Of a stretch of 64,000 nt of DNA, positions 47,032 to 55,496 are shown in pieces (position 1 is the stretch's first letter; each line of letters starts with the position of its first letter). The stretch lies in NCBI GenBank assembly GCA_029212885.1, contig JARGPC010000002.1, positions 436,380 through 500,379 of the forward strand, written 5' to 3'. Below the pieces are notes generated by a model. The model did no database searches and had not been told where the DNA came from. It worked only from the letters and a program-made list of their open reading frames with translations. Origin of the DNA: Coxiellaceae bacterium. GTDB lineage: Bacteria > Pseudomonadota > Gammaproteobacteria > Coxiellales > Coxiellaceae. Both the position numbers and the translations under genes were made by a program.

Positions 47032-47855
47032 TTGAACCACATGAATATTATGCTTCAGTTTGTGACATTGCACGCCAGGCAGGTGTTGCGATTATGGATT
47101 ACTACCAGCAAGGTAAAGATGTCCTCAATCCACAAAAAAAAGGCGATCAATCACCGGTAACAGAGGCTGATATTGCTGCTCATCAGGTGATTGCTGATGG
47201 TCTTCAGCAGTTAGCTCCCGAAATTCCCGTCTTATCGGAAGAGGGCGACTTGACTCGCTCTTATGAAATACGTAAAAAATGGCAGCGCTATTGGCTAATC
47301 GATCCCTTGGATGGCACGCGTGGGTTTATTGCTGGCTTGCCTGAGTTCTCAGTTAATATTGCTCTGATTGAAAAACATCAGCCTATCATGGGTGTTATTT
47401 ATTCGCCAGTTGATCAAGAAATGTATGGCGGTTTGCAAGGCCAGGGCGCATTTAAGCAGCTGCCTGGCGAAGAGCAAAAAACAATCAAAACAAAAGTAAT
47501 CAATTGGGATAGGGTAGTTGTTGCCACGGGCCACTACCACAACCCCAAGCGTCTTGCTGGGTTATTGGCTGATCAAGTTAAGTACGAGCGCTTAGCGCTT
47601 AATAGTTCGCTTAAGTTTTGTAAATTGGCAGAAGGTTCAGCTGATGTCTACCCGCGCTTTGGTCCAACAAGTGAATGGGATACAGCGGCAGGCCAATGTA
47701 TCTTAGAAGCTGCCGGCGGGTGTGTGGTTGATTTATCTGGTCAATCCATGATATATAACGCCAAAGCTTCACTGGAGAATAGCGCGTTTGTTGCTATGGC
47801 GGATCCCGCCGCTCAACAACGCATACTTACATTATTAAAAAGGAGTCTTTCATGA
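47028..47855 (+). CDS. cysQ: 3'(2'),5'-bisphosphate nucleotidase CysQ
   Basis: 275 aa inositol-monophosphatase-fold enzyme that removes the 3'-phosphate of 3'-phosphoadenosine 5'-phosphate. Metal motifs: SEEGD (~residue 66), [12 protein letters not shown] and the late [15 protein letters not shown]. The family start [17 protein letters not shown] is intact. It overlaps both nudE (ATGA) and mdh (4 bases), so the three form one translationally coupled operon. Confidence 0.93.
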   Translation: MIEPHEYYASVCDIARQAGVAIMDYYQQGKDVLNPQKKGDQSPVTEADIAAHQVIADGLQQLAPEIPVLSEEGDLTRSYEIRKKWQRYWLIDPLDGTRGFIAGLPEFSVNIALIEKHQPIMGVIYSPVDQEMYGGLQGQGAFKQLPGEEQKTIKTKVINWDRVVVATGHYHNPKRLAGLLADQVKYERLALNSSLKFCKLAEGSADVYPRFGPTSEWDTAAGQCILEAAGGCVVDLSGQSMIYNAKASLENSAFVAMADPAAQQRILTLLKRSLS

Positions 47856-48838
47856 CTAATCGGGTAAAAATCGCTGTTACCGGCGCTGCTGGCCATATCG
47901 GTTATGCGTTATTGTTTCGCATCGCATCTGGTCAAGTATTTGGTCAAGATACTATCGTCGATTTGAATCTGTTGGAAATCGAACCTGCCTTACCTGCCCT
48001 CGAAGGCGTGGTAATGGAGTTGCAAGATTGTGCGTTTTCAACATTAGGCGGTGTCATCACAACTTCTGACCCGAATGTTGCGTTTGATGGGGTACATTAT
48101 GCCACTTTGGTCGGTTCTATTCCTCGTAAAAAAGGTATGGAGCGTGGTGACCTACTCGAGATTAATGGTGGTATTTTCACTGGTCAGGGTAAGGCGATTA
48201 ATGATCGTGCCGATGATGATGTCAAAGTGCTAGTCGTTGGTAACCCGTGTAACACAAACTGCTTAATTGCTATGCATTCCGCCCCTGATGTGCCTAAAGA
48301 TCGCTTCTTTGCAATGACTATGTTAGACCAAAATCGTGCGACTACTCAATTGGCGTTAAAATCCAATCAGCCAGTCACCGCGGTTAGTGATATGATTATC
48401 TGGGGTAACCACTCAGCAACGCAATTCCCCGATTTTTATAACGCCAAAATCAATGGTGAAGCAGCTACTAGCGTTATCAATGATGAAGCGTGGTTTGAAA
48501 GCAACTTCATTCCTGATGTGCAAAAGCGTGGTGCCGCTATTATTGAAGCGCGTGGTGCTTCTTCTGCCGCTTCTGCCGCTAATGGTATTATCGATAGCTG
48601 GGTAAATCTCATTAACGATACACCTGTCGGTGAAAGTTATTCCATGTGTGTTGCTTCGCGTGGCCAGTACGATGTTGATGAAGGCTTAATATTCTCATTC
48701 CCATGCCGTACAGAAAATGATGAAGTGATTGTGGTGAATGGCGTTGAACATAACGATGACGCTCAAGCAAAACTTCAAGCTACATTAGATGAGCTGCGTC
48801 ATGAGCGTGATACAGTTAAGGCGCTTGGGCTTATATAA
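47852..48838 (+). CDS. mdh: malate dehydrogenase
   Basis: 328 aa. NAD-dependent oxidation of malate to oxaloacetate in the TCA cycle. The lactate/malate dehydrogenase type-2 pattern is clear: [25 protein letters not shown] [16 protein letters not shown] at the NAD site, [30 protein letters not shown], and [12 protein letters not shown] with the catalytic histidine. This 327-residue type is the form used by Legionella and Coxiella relatives. AAGGAG precedes the ATG inside the end of cysQ. Confidence 0.97.
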   Translation: MTNRVKIAVTGAAGHIGYALLFRIASGQVFGQDTIVDLNLLEIEPALPALEGVVMELQDCAFSTLGGVITTSDPNVAFDGVHYATLVGSIPRKKGMERGDLLEINGGIFTGQGKAINDRADDDVKVLVVGNPCNTNCLIAMHSAPDVPKDRFFAMTMLDQNRATTQLALKSNQPVTAVSDMIIWGNHSATQFPDFYNAKINGEAATSVINDEAWFESNFIPDVQKRGAAIIEARGASSAASAANGIIDSWVNLINDTPVGESYSMCVASRGQYDVDEGLIFSFPCRTENDEVIVVNGVEHNDDAQAKLQATLDELRHERDTVKALGLI

Positions 48839-48841
48839 TAT

Positions 48842-50266
48842 TTATCTACCACAGGCAGCTTTTTCCACTGCCTGTGGCTTAAGTGGTATTAAATATTCAT
48901 CAGCATAAAAGCAACTGTCTGTAATCTTTGATTTTATACCCGGTGACAGTTCTATTAATTTATTTATAAGGCCGTGTATGTCATGCTTGCTTTGCGTTAA
49001 GTCGGCGTCAGGGTTACTCAAAGCAGATTGTATGCTATGCGCTTCACCCATATAGATTGACAGTTTTACGTATTTACTCCTTTGCCTGAGTATCAATGGA
49101 TTATCTGTAGCAACTGTTAAGTTTGGCATGCTGTCAATTGCTTTAGTTAGGTGCCCAATAGCTACATCAATGTCATTTTGTAATTGTATTTTAATAAACG
49201 AATAAGAAGGGGCTGTGAAAGGGTTGCGTCCGTCGGTAAGTTGTTTAAAGATGTCGTGAACTACGGGTTGGAATTGATCATATGGACCGTATACTGTCCT
49301 GCTATTGCTTCCGTAGGTGCCTTGATAGATGGTGGCACTCTGGCCTATATCGATATAGGCTAAATAGCCTCTTGTAAAGTTACAACAACCAACAGCAAAC
49401 ACTATTGATAAGCTTCGAAAGTCAGAAGCCATGCTTGGGTGGAACTTCGTATCTGAGCTGGAATATATGGCAGTGATATCTGTTCTCGATAAATAGCCAA
49501 GGGTATATAATTCTCCAGGTGTAACGCTGGCATAATCTATGGGGTGTAACGCCATTATCCTTCCATTCTCTATTTCGGCCATAATATTTTCTGGCTTAAT
49601 ATCAACTAAAGGAGCGTCTGTTAATCGGTGTATTTCTGCTACTTCGCTCATGTAGCGCTGAAATAACAATAAATAGCGCTGTATGGTGACCTTCTCAAGT
49701 GTTTGGTCAAGTATTGCATCGAATAAACTTTTTCCCTTAATCCACTCGCTGGCGTAAAAAATTTTATTGTTATTAGTAAATGATGTAGCGAACTTACCAC
49801 GCTTATGTTCAAGACTTTCTGCATATCGCGCCTCATCATGCTCTTTTGTTGTGTATGTAAATCCCGTGTAGCATTTTAATGCTATTTTATTTGGCAGCGT
49901 GGAGCTATCTGCCGTTAATTTGAAAGAGGCTGCGAAATCACTTATTAAAGAGCCTGATTCGAAAGGGGGCAAGCATTTGGTGAGTGGCTTTACCACGGAA
50001 GTTGCGCCGGAATCATAGCGCGCCTTTCGCCAGTCAATTGTACTGAAGTATGTTGGCTTTACTGGAAATAGGTGGCCGTCATCATCGCGCCGCATTTTGG
50101 GGTTATGCAAAGCTGAATACAGGGCTCTTTCGCCAGTTTTATGGTTTGAAGCCACATAGAGTGATTCAAGTCCCGCGTCGCCTTGGGTTCGCTCATAAAC
50201 TTTGGTTAGGCTGTAAGGAGAATGAAGATCGTCGTGTTTGTCTTTAGCTGCGTGTGCTCTGCTCAT
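48842..50266 (-). CDS. protein-kinase-like effector candidate
   Basis: 474 aa from ATG 50266 (GGGAGG seven bases upstream). Residues ~115-330 read as a divergent Ser/Thr kinase: K131 in KIALKCYTG (VAIK lysine), E145 or E150 as the C-helix partner, hinge-like YASEWIKGKSLFD, catalytic loop LVDIKPENIM with D222, K224 and N227 (the HRD His-Arg are replaced by Leu-Val), and D244 in IDYAS in place of DFG. Legionella LegK-type effectors show similar divergence. ATP binding and catalysis seem possible. Function in the host is inferred. No PmrA-like box is seen upstream. Confidence 0.6.
   Translation of the reverse strand: MSRAHAAKDKHDDLHSPYSLTKVYERTQGDAGLESLYVASNHKTGERALYSALHNPKMRRDDDGHLFPVKPTYFSTIDWRKARYDSGATSVVKPLTKCLPPFESGSLISDFAASFKLTADSSTLPNKIALKCYTGFTYTTKEHDEARYAESLEHKRGKFATSFTNNNKIFYASEWIKGKSLFDAILDQTLEKVTIQRYLLLFQRYMSEVAEIHRLTDAPLVDIKPENIMAEIENGRIMALHPIDYASVTPGELYTLGYLSRTDITAIYSSSDTKFHPSMASDFRSLSIVFAVGCCNFTRGYLAYIDIGQSATIYQGTYGSNSRTVYGPYDQFQPVVHDIFKQLTDGRNPFTAPSYSFIKIQLQNDIDVAIGHLTKAIDSMPNLTVATDNPLILRQRSKYVKLSIYMGEAHSIQSALSNPDADLTQSKHDIHGLINKLIELSPGIKSKITDSCFYADEYLIPLKPQAVEKAACGR
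48849..48877. terminator. 10-bp stem between convergent mdh and kinase-like gene
   Basis: CCACAGGCAG and CTGCCTGTGG pair perfectly around nine bases. It lies inside the last codons of the kinase-like gene and 10 bp after the mdh stop. There is no good T-tract on the plus strand, so termination strength is uncertain; it may mainly protect the mdh 3' end. Confidence 0.4.
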
Positions 50267-50335
50267 ATAGATACCTCCCACAATATCTTATTAAATGCAT
50301 TTATTATTGAAAGATATTAGCAAGATTACTGATAT

Positions 50336-50364
50336 TTGGTCAATGCAGGGTGGAGTGATATACT
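50336..50364 (+). promoter_or_regulatory. promoter giving a leaderless tsaD transcript
   Basis: TTGGTC (50336-50341), a 17-bp spacer and TATACT (50359-50364) precede ATG 50371 by only six bases. Transcription would begin at or next to the start codon, and no Shine-Dalgarno sequence exists. Confidence 0.45.
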
Positions 50365-50370
50365 GCGCCA

Positions 50371-51375
50371 ATGAATATATTAGGTATAGAAAGCTCTTGT
50401 GATGAAACAGCTGTCGCGATTTATTCGTCTTCTCAAGGGCTTATAGCAGATAAACTGTATAGCCAGGTTAAGTTACATGCCGAATATGGTGGGGTGGTGC
50501 CAGAGCTGGCATCGCGCGATCATGTACGTTTGTGCTTGCCATTAGTTGATAAGGCGCTTGCTGAAGCCAGCTTAACCGCCAATGATTTAGATGCTGTTGC
50601 TTATACGCGTGGCCCTGGTTTGATCGGCGCTTTAATGGTGGGCGCTAGTGTGGCTAAATCGTTAGCGCTAGGTTGGCAATTGCCTTGTATTGGCGTGCAT
50701 CATATGGAAGCACACTTAATGGCTGCGATGCTACAGCAGCCACAACCCTCTTTCCCTTTTGTTGCTTTACTGGTCTCTGGTGGCCACACAATGCTAGTGG
50801 CTGTTGAATCATTTGGCTGTTATCAATTATTAGGTGAAAGCTTAGATGATGCGGTCGGTGAAGCATTTGATAAAACTGCTAAGCTATTAGGCTTACCGTA
50901 TCCAGGCGGTCCTGCATTAGCAAAGCTAGCAGAGCAGGGGGATGGTTCGCGATTTAATTTTCCGCGACCTATGGTGCGTCATCCCGGTTGTGAGTTTAGT
51001 TTTAGCGGCTTAAAAACATTTGCACTTAATTGCATTGAGCAGCATCAACCTTTATCAGAGCAAACAACGGCTGATATTGCTTGCGCATTTGAAGATGCAG
51101 TTGTTGATACGCTGTTAGTTAAGTCTCGTCGTGCATTACAAAAAACTGGTTACAATACGTTAGTGATTGCGGGTGGTGTTAGCGCGAATAAAAAATTACG
51201 CTCATGCCTTGCTGAGCAGTTAGGCTCAAAACAGATTGAAGTGTTTTACCCTGACTTGAAATACTGCACTGACAATGCTGCCATGGTTGCCTATACCGGT
51301 TATGAAAGATTTAAGCGTGGCGAGCAGGATGATGACTATGCGATTGAGGTTAAAGCGCGTTGGCCTTTGTCATGA
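50371..51375 (+). CDS. tsaD: tRNA N6-threonylcarbamoyladenosine transferase subunit
   Basis: 334 aa. Transfers the threonylcarbamoyl group to A37 of ANN-decoding tRNAs together with TsaB and TsaE. Family start [18 protein letters not shown]; iron ligands H111 and H115 in [24 protein letters not shown] and ITGG-like [13 protein letters not shown] follow. Length is standard. Essential in most bacteria. Upstream neighbour diverges; plsY converges from the other side. Confidence 0.98.
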   Translation: MNILGIESSCDETAVAIYSSSQGLIADKLYSQVKLHAEYGGVVPELASRDHVRLCLPLVDKALAEASLTANDLDAVAYTRGPGLIGALMVGASVAKSLALGWQLPCIGVHHMEAHLMAAMLQQPQPSFPFVALLVSGGHTMLVAVESFGCYQLLGESLDDAVGEAFDKTAKLLGLPYPGGPALAKLAEQGDGSRFNFPRPMVRHPGCEFSFSGLKTFALNCIEQHQPLSEQTTADIACAFEDAVVDTLLVKSRRALQKTGYNTLVIAGGVSANKKLRSCLAEQLGSKQIEVFYPDLKYCTDNAAMVAYTGYERFKRGEQDDDYAIEVKARWPLS

Positions 51376-51402
51376 CTAGTTCTGTCATTCCTCTATTTTA
51401 TG

Positions 51403-51476
51403 GGCGTCGCCCCTGCGGGCAGCCTTGGTGTGCTCGCTAGCGCTGCGCGCACGAAGGCTCCCACTCCGGTGTCGCC
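51403..51476. repeat. GC-rich imperfect palindromic repeat
   Basis: GGCGTCGCC at the left end is mirrored by GGTGTCGCC-type sequence at the right end, and AGCCTTGGTGTGC by GCGCACGAAGGCT, giving a ~74-bp imperfect hairpin around CGCTAGCGCTGCG. It is much richer in GC than its surroundings and unlike the GTCATCCCGG family next to it. Probably a miniature mobile or REP-type element. Confidence 0.6.
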
Positions 51477-51495
51477 TAAATAGATTATTATATTG

Positions 51496-51542
51496 CTGGA
51501 CCCCAGCTCGGTAGCTGGGATGACAAACTCGGTGGCCGGAAT
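51496..51542. repeat. GTCATCCCGG-type repeat (variant)
   Basis: On the minus strand it reads TGTCATCCCAGCTACCGAG then CTGGGGTCCAG, the usual dyad with CCAGCT in place of CCGGC, preceded by a half unit (51526-51542). It sits between convergent tsaD and plsY. Confidence 0.7.
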
Positions 51543-51555
51543 AGTCGATGTGAAA

Positions 51556-52140
51556 TCACTTAAGCTCGATTTTACTTTCTTTGCCATTACGCAAACGTTC
51601 GATGTTCTCCATGTGCTTCCAAATCACTAACACAGTGATAAACAATACCGGAATAAAGAAATGGCTATCACCAAAGAATAAAGTAAAGATCGGTGCGGCA
51701 ATCGCAGCTATCATCGATGCCAGTGAGGCGTAACGACTAGCAGCAGCAACTATCAGCCACACTACTACCGTGCCTATACCAACCGCTAGTGATAACGCTA
51801 ATAACCCACCAATCATGGTGGCAACGCCTTTTCCACCCTTGAATTTAAAGTACACTGGAAAGATATGACCAACCACAGCGGCAAAGGCGACTAAACCTAA
51901 ACCAACGCCGGTATCACCAATGATTCGGCCGATAAGTACAGCAATAACGCCTTTGATTAAATCACCGATTAATACCCAGATAGCGGCCTGTTTACCACCA
52001 ATGCGTAATACATTGGTAGCTCCGGCATTGCCGGAACCCTCTTTACGCGGGTCGGGCAGTTTCATGAATTTTGCGACAATGATCGCACAAGAAATAGAAC
52101 CAATTAGGTATGCAATGATAATGCCAATAATTGTACTCAT
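51556..52140 (-). CDS. plsY: glycerol-3-phosphate acyltransferase PlsY
   Basis: 194 aa. Inner-membrane enzyme that acylates glycerol-3-phosphate from acyl-phosphate, the first step of phospholipid synthesis. Five to six membrane helices; the active-site loops are visible: LIGSISCAIIVAK, DPRKEGSGNAGATNVLRIGGK and FKFKGGKGVATMIGGL. Length matches the family. The tsaD-plsY proximity is common in gammaproteobacteria, though usually divergent; here they converge across two repeats. Confidence 0.96.
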   Translation of the reverse strand: MSTIIGIIIAYLIGSISCAIIVAKFMKLPDPRKEGSGNAGATNVLRIGGKQAAIWVLIGDLIKGVIAVLIGRIIGDTGVGLGLVAFAAVVGHIFPVYFKFKGGKGVATMIGGLLALSLAVGIGTVVVWLIVAAASRYASLASMIAAIAAPIFTLFFGDSHFFIPVLFITVLVIWKHMENIERLRNGKESKIELK

Positions 52141-52178
52141 GGTAGTCCCTTAAGATTGAATCCTTCCAGAGTATATCA

Positions 52179-52982
52179 TTAGTGTAAGCCGTATCCCAGC
52201 TCATGAAACATCAATAATGTCTCAAAGCCCAGCTCAGTGGTTATGCTATTCATGTGGCGGTTGGTTTCAGCAATAACATACTGACACCCTAGCTGTTTGG
52301 CGTAATTAAGTCGAAAAATAACCGATGCTGTGCCAATGCCGCGTCGTCGCGCTTCTGGTAATGTGCAACCATTAAACAGGCCGGCTACATTATTATCGAT
52401 AAATAACGTACCTGAGGCGATTGGCTTTCCATCAATATAAGCAACAAAAAAATGATAATGCTCGCCACTGGTTTCCAGGCAATCTTGGCGAATCTTTAGG
52501 TATTGCTTAGCTGAATCCTCATCTAACCCCTTAACTGCCATTTGAGGTATTAACCAGTCCTCGAGCTCATGGGTGCTTTTGGCCCAGCGAAATTCAGCAG
52601 GTGAAATAACGGGTTGCTCTTGGTATTCATCCAATGATAATAATTTGCAATCAAACTTTCCTACTGACTCAAAGCCCGATTGAAATAAAGTTGATTTTAA
52701 ATTGCTGGGTGCTTGCTCTTCATTAACTAGCCATGTGAATGCTTGATCTCGTGATTCAAATTGAGATTGAACGGCTAATACTTTTTCCATTGTATTCGAT
52801 TCGTTAAATGAACTGCGTAAAACAGTATTAAGAATTTCATGTCGCGATAATTTTGGATTTGCTTGGCATAGCATTAAATCATCGTCTTCGATAATTTCAA
52901 TCACTGAGCTGCGGCCTATCAGTCGCCAGTAATTATCGATATTACTATTTATTAGCTGTATTTTTTCGTGTTTATTTAGCAT
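52179..52982 (-). CDS. GNAT-family N-acetyltransferase
   Basis: 267 aa. The N-terminal half is unassigned; the C-terminal ~130 residues show the GNAT fold: FFVAYIDGKPIASGTLFID, then VAGLFNGCTLPEARRRGIGTA with the acetyl-CoA pyrophosphate loop RRRGIGT, then YVIAETNRHMNSI. Substrate unknown. It is the second gene downstream on the minus strand from an unoccupied 197-bp gap (52983-53179) in which I see only AT-rich sequence. Could act on a small amine or protein. Confidence 0.85.
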   Translation of the reverse strand: MLNKHEKIQLINSNIDNYWRLIGRSSVIEIIEDDDLMLCQANPKLSRHEILNTVLRSSFNESNTMEKVLAVQSQFESRDQAFTWLVNEEQAPSNLKSTLFQSGFESVGKFDCKLLSLDEYQEQPVISPAEFRWAKSTHELEDWLIPQMAVKGLDEDSAKQYLKIRQDCLETSGEHYHFFVAYIDGKPIASGTLFIDNNVAGLFNGCTLPEARRRGIGTASVIFRLNYAKQLGCQYVIAETNRHMNSITTELGFETLLMFHELGYGLH

Positions 52983-53179
52983 GCTATTTACCTCGAGTTG
53001 CCCTAAAGCATAGTAGCGTATAAATATTTAGTCTAATAGATGAGGTATTATAGTTATCACTATGATTATTAGTTTAATCTTGTTTTGCTTATGGGAATGG
53101 TATTAACATGTTAGCTGCTTTTGCGTAATCATTCTGTAAATCAGCGGATTATGCGCCTATTGCAGGGGTTGCCTGTAAG

Positions 53180-54406
53180 TTATACGGTTTTACGATGGCC
53201 GCTTGGTTTCCATGCGGGAGCAATAACATTCGGTGTTTTAGAGCGATTTAATAATGTAGCTGGCATGCATTTAAGCTCACCGTAACGCTGATTAATTTGA
53301 TCGATTGCCTGGTTGACTTGCTGTCTTTGTGGCGACGCATGATCAAACAAATCGGATTGTTGTAAAGCGGGTTGTGGATCTGATGCCGTGATTTGTACTT
53401 GCCGAATAGTGTCATGCGGTAACCAATGTTGTTGCACTGCAAGCTTGGCTAGTTGATAAATCAAGGCGCCATCATCCGTGGGGTAGCGTGTAGCATAATG
53501 ATCGCCAACCCATCCGCAAGATAGTGAGCGCAAGCTAATAGTAAAGTGCTGCGCACTAAATTGATGGCGGCGCAGCCGCGCTGCAAGTTTTTCACTCATG
53601 TGTTGCAAATATGTGAGGATAACTGTCTTATCGTTAGTGTGTGGAGGTAATACCTTGCCATGCCCCATGCTTTTGGGTGCAGCCACTGTTAGCTGTAAAG
53701 GTTCGGGATCTTCACCTTGACACATAAACCAAATGCGCCGACCAAGATTGCCGAACCGTTTAGCTAATACGCTGATGGGCAGTGTCTGCATGTCACCACA
53801 AAAATGCACGTTATATTGCGCTAAAAAACCTGCAATACCTTTATTGATGCCGCATAGATCAGTAACCGGTACATCGCGTAAGCGCGACCTGGTTTCTTCA
53901 GGTCGAATAACCGTAAAGCCTTTTGGCTTGTTAACTTTAGCGGCATACTTCGCGCAGGTTTTATTGCTGCTTAAACCAACCGAGCAGGGTAAGTGTGAAG
54001 CTTGCCAAACGGCTTGTTGCGCACGGCGAGCAATATATTCAGGATCGCCATATAGCTTTTGGCAGTGGGTGATGTCTAAGAAGGCCTCATCCACTGAATA
54101 TATTTCAATGTCTGGTGTTATGTCATTTAAGCTCTGCATGATGCGGGTTGATAGCTCGGCGTAACGTTGTGGTCGAGTTGACGCTTGTATGATTGACGGG
54201 CATAGCTTTTTTGCTTCGTAAATTGACATGCCGGTGTGCACGCCATACGCGCGTGCTTCATATGAGCATGTAATAACACAACTGCCTTGCAAGCCATTGG
54301 TAATCGCTAACGGGCAACCTCTTAGTTTTGGGTTATCCAGTTGTTCTATTGACGCAAAAAAAGCATCCATATCGATTAATATGATGGCGCGTTGCCATGT
54401 ACCCAT
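53180..54406 (-). CDS. Y-family DNA polymerase (DinB/UmuC-like)
   Basis: 408 aa from ATG 54406, chosen for the strong AGGAGG seven bases upstream. Translesion polymerase. Catalytic residues: D12 in LIDMDAFFASIEQ and D106-E107 in IYSVDEAFLDI; C-S-YEAR and the helix-hairpin-helix region LCGINKGIAGFLAQY follow, with a little-finger domain after ~residue 240. The tail is Pro/Lys-rich and no clear beta-clamp motif except QQSDLFD (about residue 353), which is a good clamp-binding peptide. It lies downstream of lexA in the same direction, so damage induction is likely. Confidence 0.9.
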   Translation of the reverse strand: MGTWQRAIILIDMDAFFASIEQLDNPKLRGCPLAITNGLQGSCVITCSYEARAYGVHTGMSIYEAKKLCPSIIQASTRPQRYAELSTRIMQSLNDITPDIEIYSVDEAFLDITHCQKLYGDPEYIARRAQQAVWQASHLPCSVGLSSNKTCAKYAAKVNKPKGFTVIRPEETRSRLRDVPVTDLCGINKGIAGFLAQYNVHFCGDMQTLPISVLAKRFGNLGRRIWFMCQGEDPEPLQLTVAAPKSMGHGKVLPPHTNDKTVILTYLQHMSEKLAARLRRHQFSAQHFTISLRSLSCGWVGDHYATRYPTDDGALIYQLAKLAVQQHWLPHDTIRQVQITASDPQPALQQSDLFDHASPQRQQVNQAIDQINQRYGELKCMPATLLNRSKTPNVIAPAWKPSGHRKTV

Positions 54407-54546
54407 CCCACACCTCCTGTCGAACCGAGCATGCTTGCATGAGCTACCGGCATCACAATAAGTAGAACTATAATGCAACGTCGACTTTGCAAAAAAAGTG
54501 ATGTGTAGTAGCTCAAGCTTCGCAAAAAAAGAAATACTGCGCCTCT

Positions 54547-55155
54547 CTAGGGCGGGATTCGCAATAAGCCAATATAGAGCCCTTGGATTGTGACTCGATC
54601 TGCGGAATAGCTCATTGGTTTTAGTGTTTGATTGGCAGGTACCAGGGTAATGCTACTGCTTTTGTCATGATAAATGCGTTTAAGTGTTGCGCGCTCATTG
54701 TCGATTAGTGCTACAACAATCTGGCCATTATTCGCTGTATTGCTGTGTTCACATACTACTATGTCACCATCACAAATGCCTTCATCAATCATTGAGTCAC
54801 CCTTGACGCGTAACGCGTAACGATGTTCTCCAAGAAAGATGTCAGCAAGATTGATAGGGTCTTGGTCAATAATTGCCTCGATGGGCTGACCCGCAGCAAT
54901 TGCACCAATAAGGGGTAATTGGTTTGCTTGCTGCGGCATGGTCAGCTGTTTCGTCGTCAACTCAATGTTGCGGTGTCGTTTAGGAGACAGGTTAATAAGC
55001 CCGGCATCTTGTAGCGCCTTAACGTAGCGGTGTACCACGCCGCGTGATTTAATACCGATACCTTCGGTAATCTCAGCGATTGTCGGAGCGTGTCCCTTTG
55101 CTTCGATATAGCCTTTGATGAATTGATAGGTTTTACGTTGGCTTAAAGTAATCAT
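54547..55155 (-). CDS. lexA: LexA repressor
   Basis: 202 aa. SOS repressor with N-terminal winged helix (TYQFIKGYIEAKGHAPTIAEIAE-type start, described by position 10-65), autocleavage site A88-G89 in LIGAIAAGQPI, and the Ser-Lys dyad S121 (GDSMIDEGI) and K159 (RATLKRIYH). Spacing is as in E. coli LexA (S119, K156). It is followed by the Y-family polymerase and preceded by a small gene, all on the minus strand. I could not find a clear CTGT-N8-ACAG box upstream. Confidence 0.93.
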   Translation of the reverse strand: MITLSQRKTYQFIKGYIEAKGHAPTIAEITEGIGIKSRGVVHRYVKALQDAGLINLSPKRHRNIELTTKQLTMPQQANQLPLIGAIAAGQPIEAIIDQDPINLADIFLGEHRYALRVKGDSMIDEGICDGDIVVCEHSNTANNGQIVVALIDNERATLKRIYHDKSSSITLVPANQTLKPMSYSADRVTIQGLYIGLLRIPP

Positions 55156-55178
55156 TGTATTCTCCAGGGTGGTTTAGT

Positions 55179-55376
55179 TTACTCAATGCAGGTCTTACGA
55201 CAGCGGTGAATAATCTTTCCCTGGTTGTTATCCTTAATGGTGCCATAAGTGCTCGTGCAGCTGCTTTCTATCTGATTAAGCAGGCTAGTCATGAGCTGAA
55301 TGTAGTTGTCACTGGAATTGTGATCTAGCGCTTGATCATTGTAGTAAACCGTTGCAGTATATTTCTGTTGTATCAT
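55179..55376 (-). CDS. small orphan gene upstream of lexA
   Basis: 65 aa from ATG 55376 with AAAGGGA upstream. Soluble, with three cysteines near the C-terminus (SSCTSTYG, HRCRKTCIE). No family recognised. It starts the run small gene, lexA, polymerase (23 bp before lexA), so it is probably in the SOS operon. Upstream of it an imperfect dyad ACATGAATGT overlaps the divergent aldehyde dehydrogenase region. Confidence 0.6.
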   Translation of the reverse strand: MIQQKYTATVYYNDQALDHNSSDNYIQLMTSLLNQIESSCTSTYGTIKDNNQGKIIHRCRKTCIE

Positions 55377-55496
55377 GGCTTTATCCCTTTTGTTCTCTTT
55401 GATGTTACGTATAGAGTACATTGGGAGAACATGAATGTAAAGCGCTTTATGACAAGATATACTGGTTATAAATTTATCCGATCTAAGGAATGTCTG

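Noticed and set aside
50281..50370. PmrA-like box upstream of the kinase-like gene
   Set aside because: TAAT motifs on the minus strand are spaced 13 and 10 bp, without the 11-bp period or a -10 at the right distance.
51393..51587. Minus-strand frame overlapping the end of plsY
   Set aside because: It runs through two palindromic repeats and out of frame into plsY; no ribosome site and no protein-like pattern.
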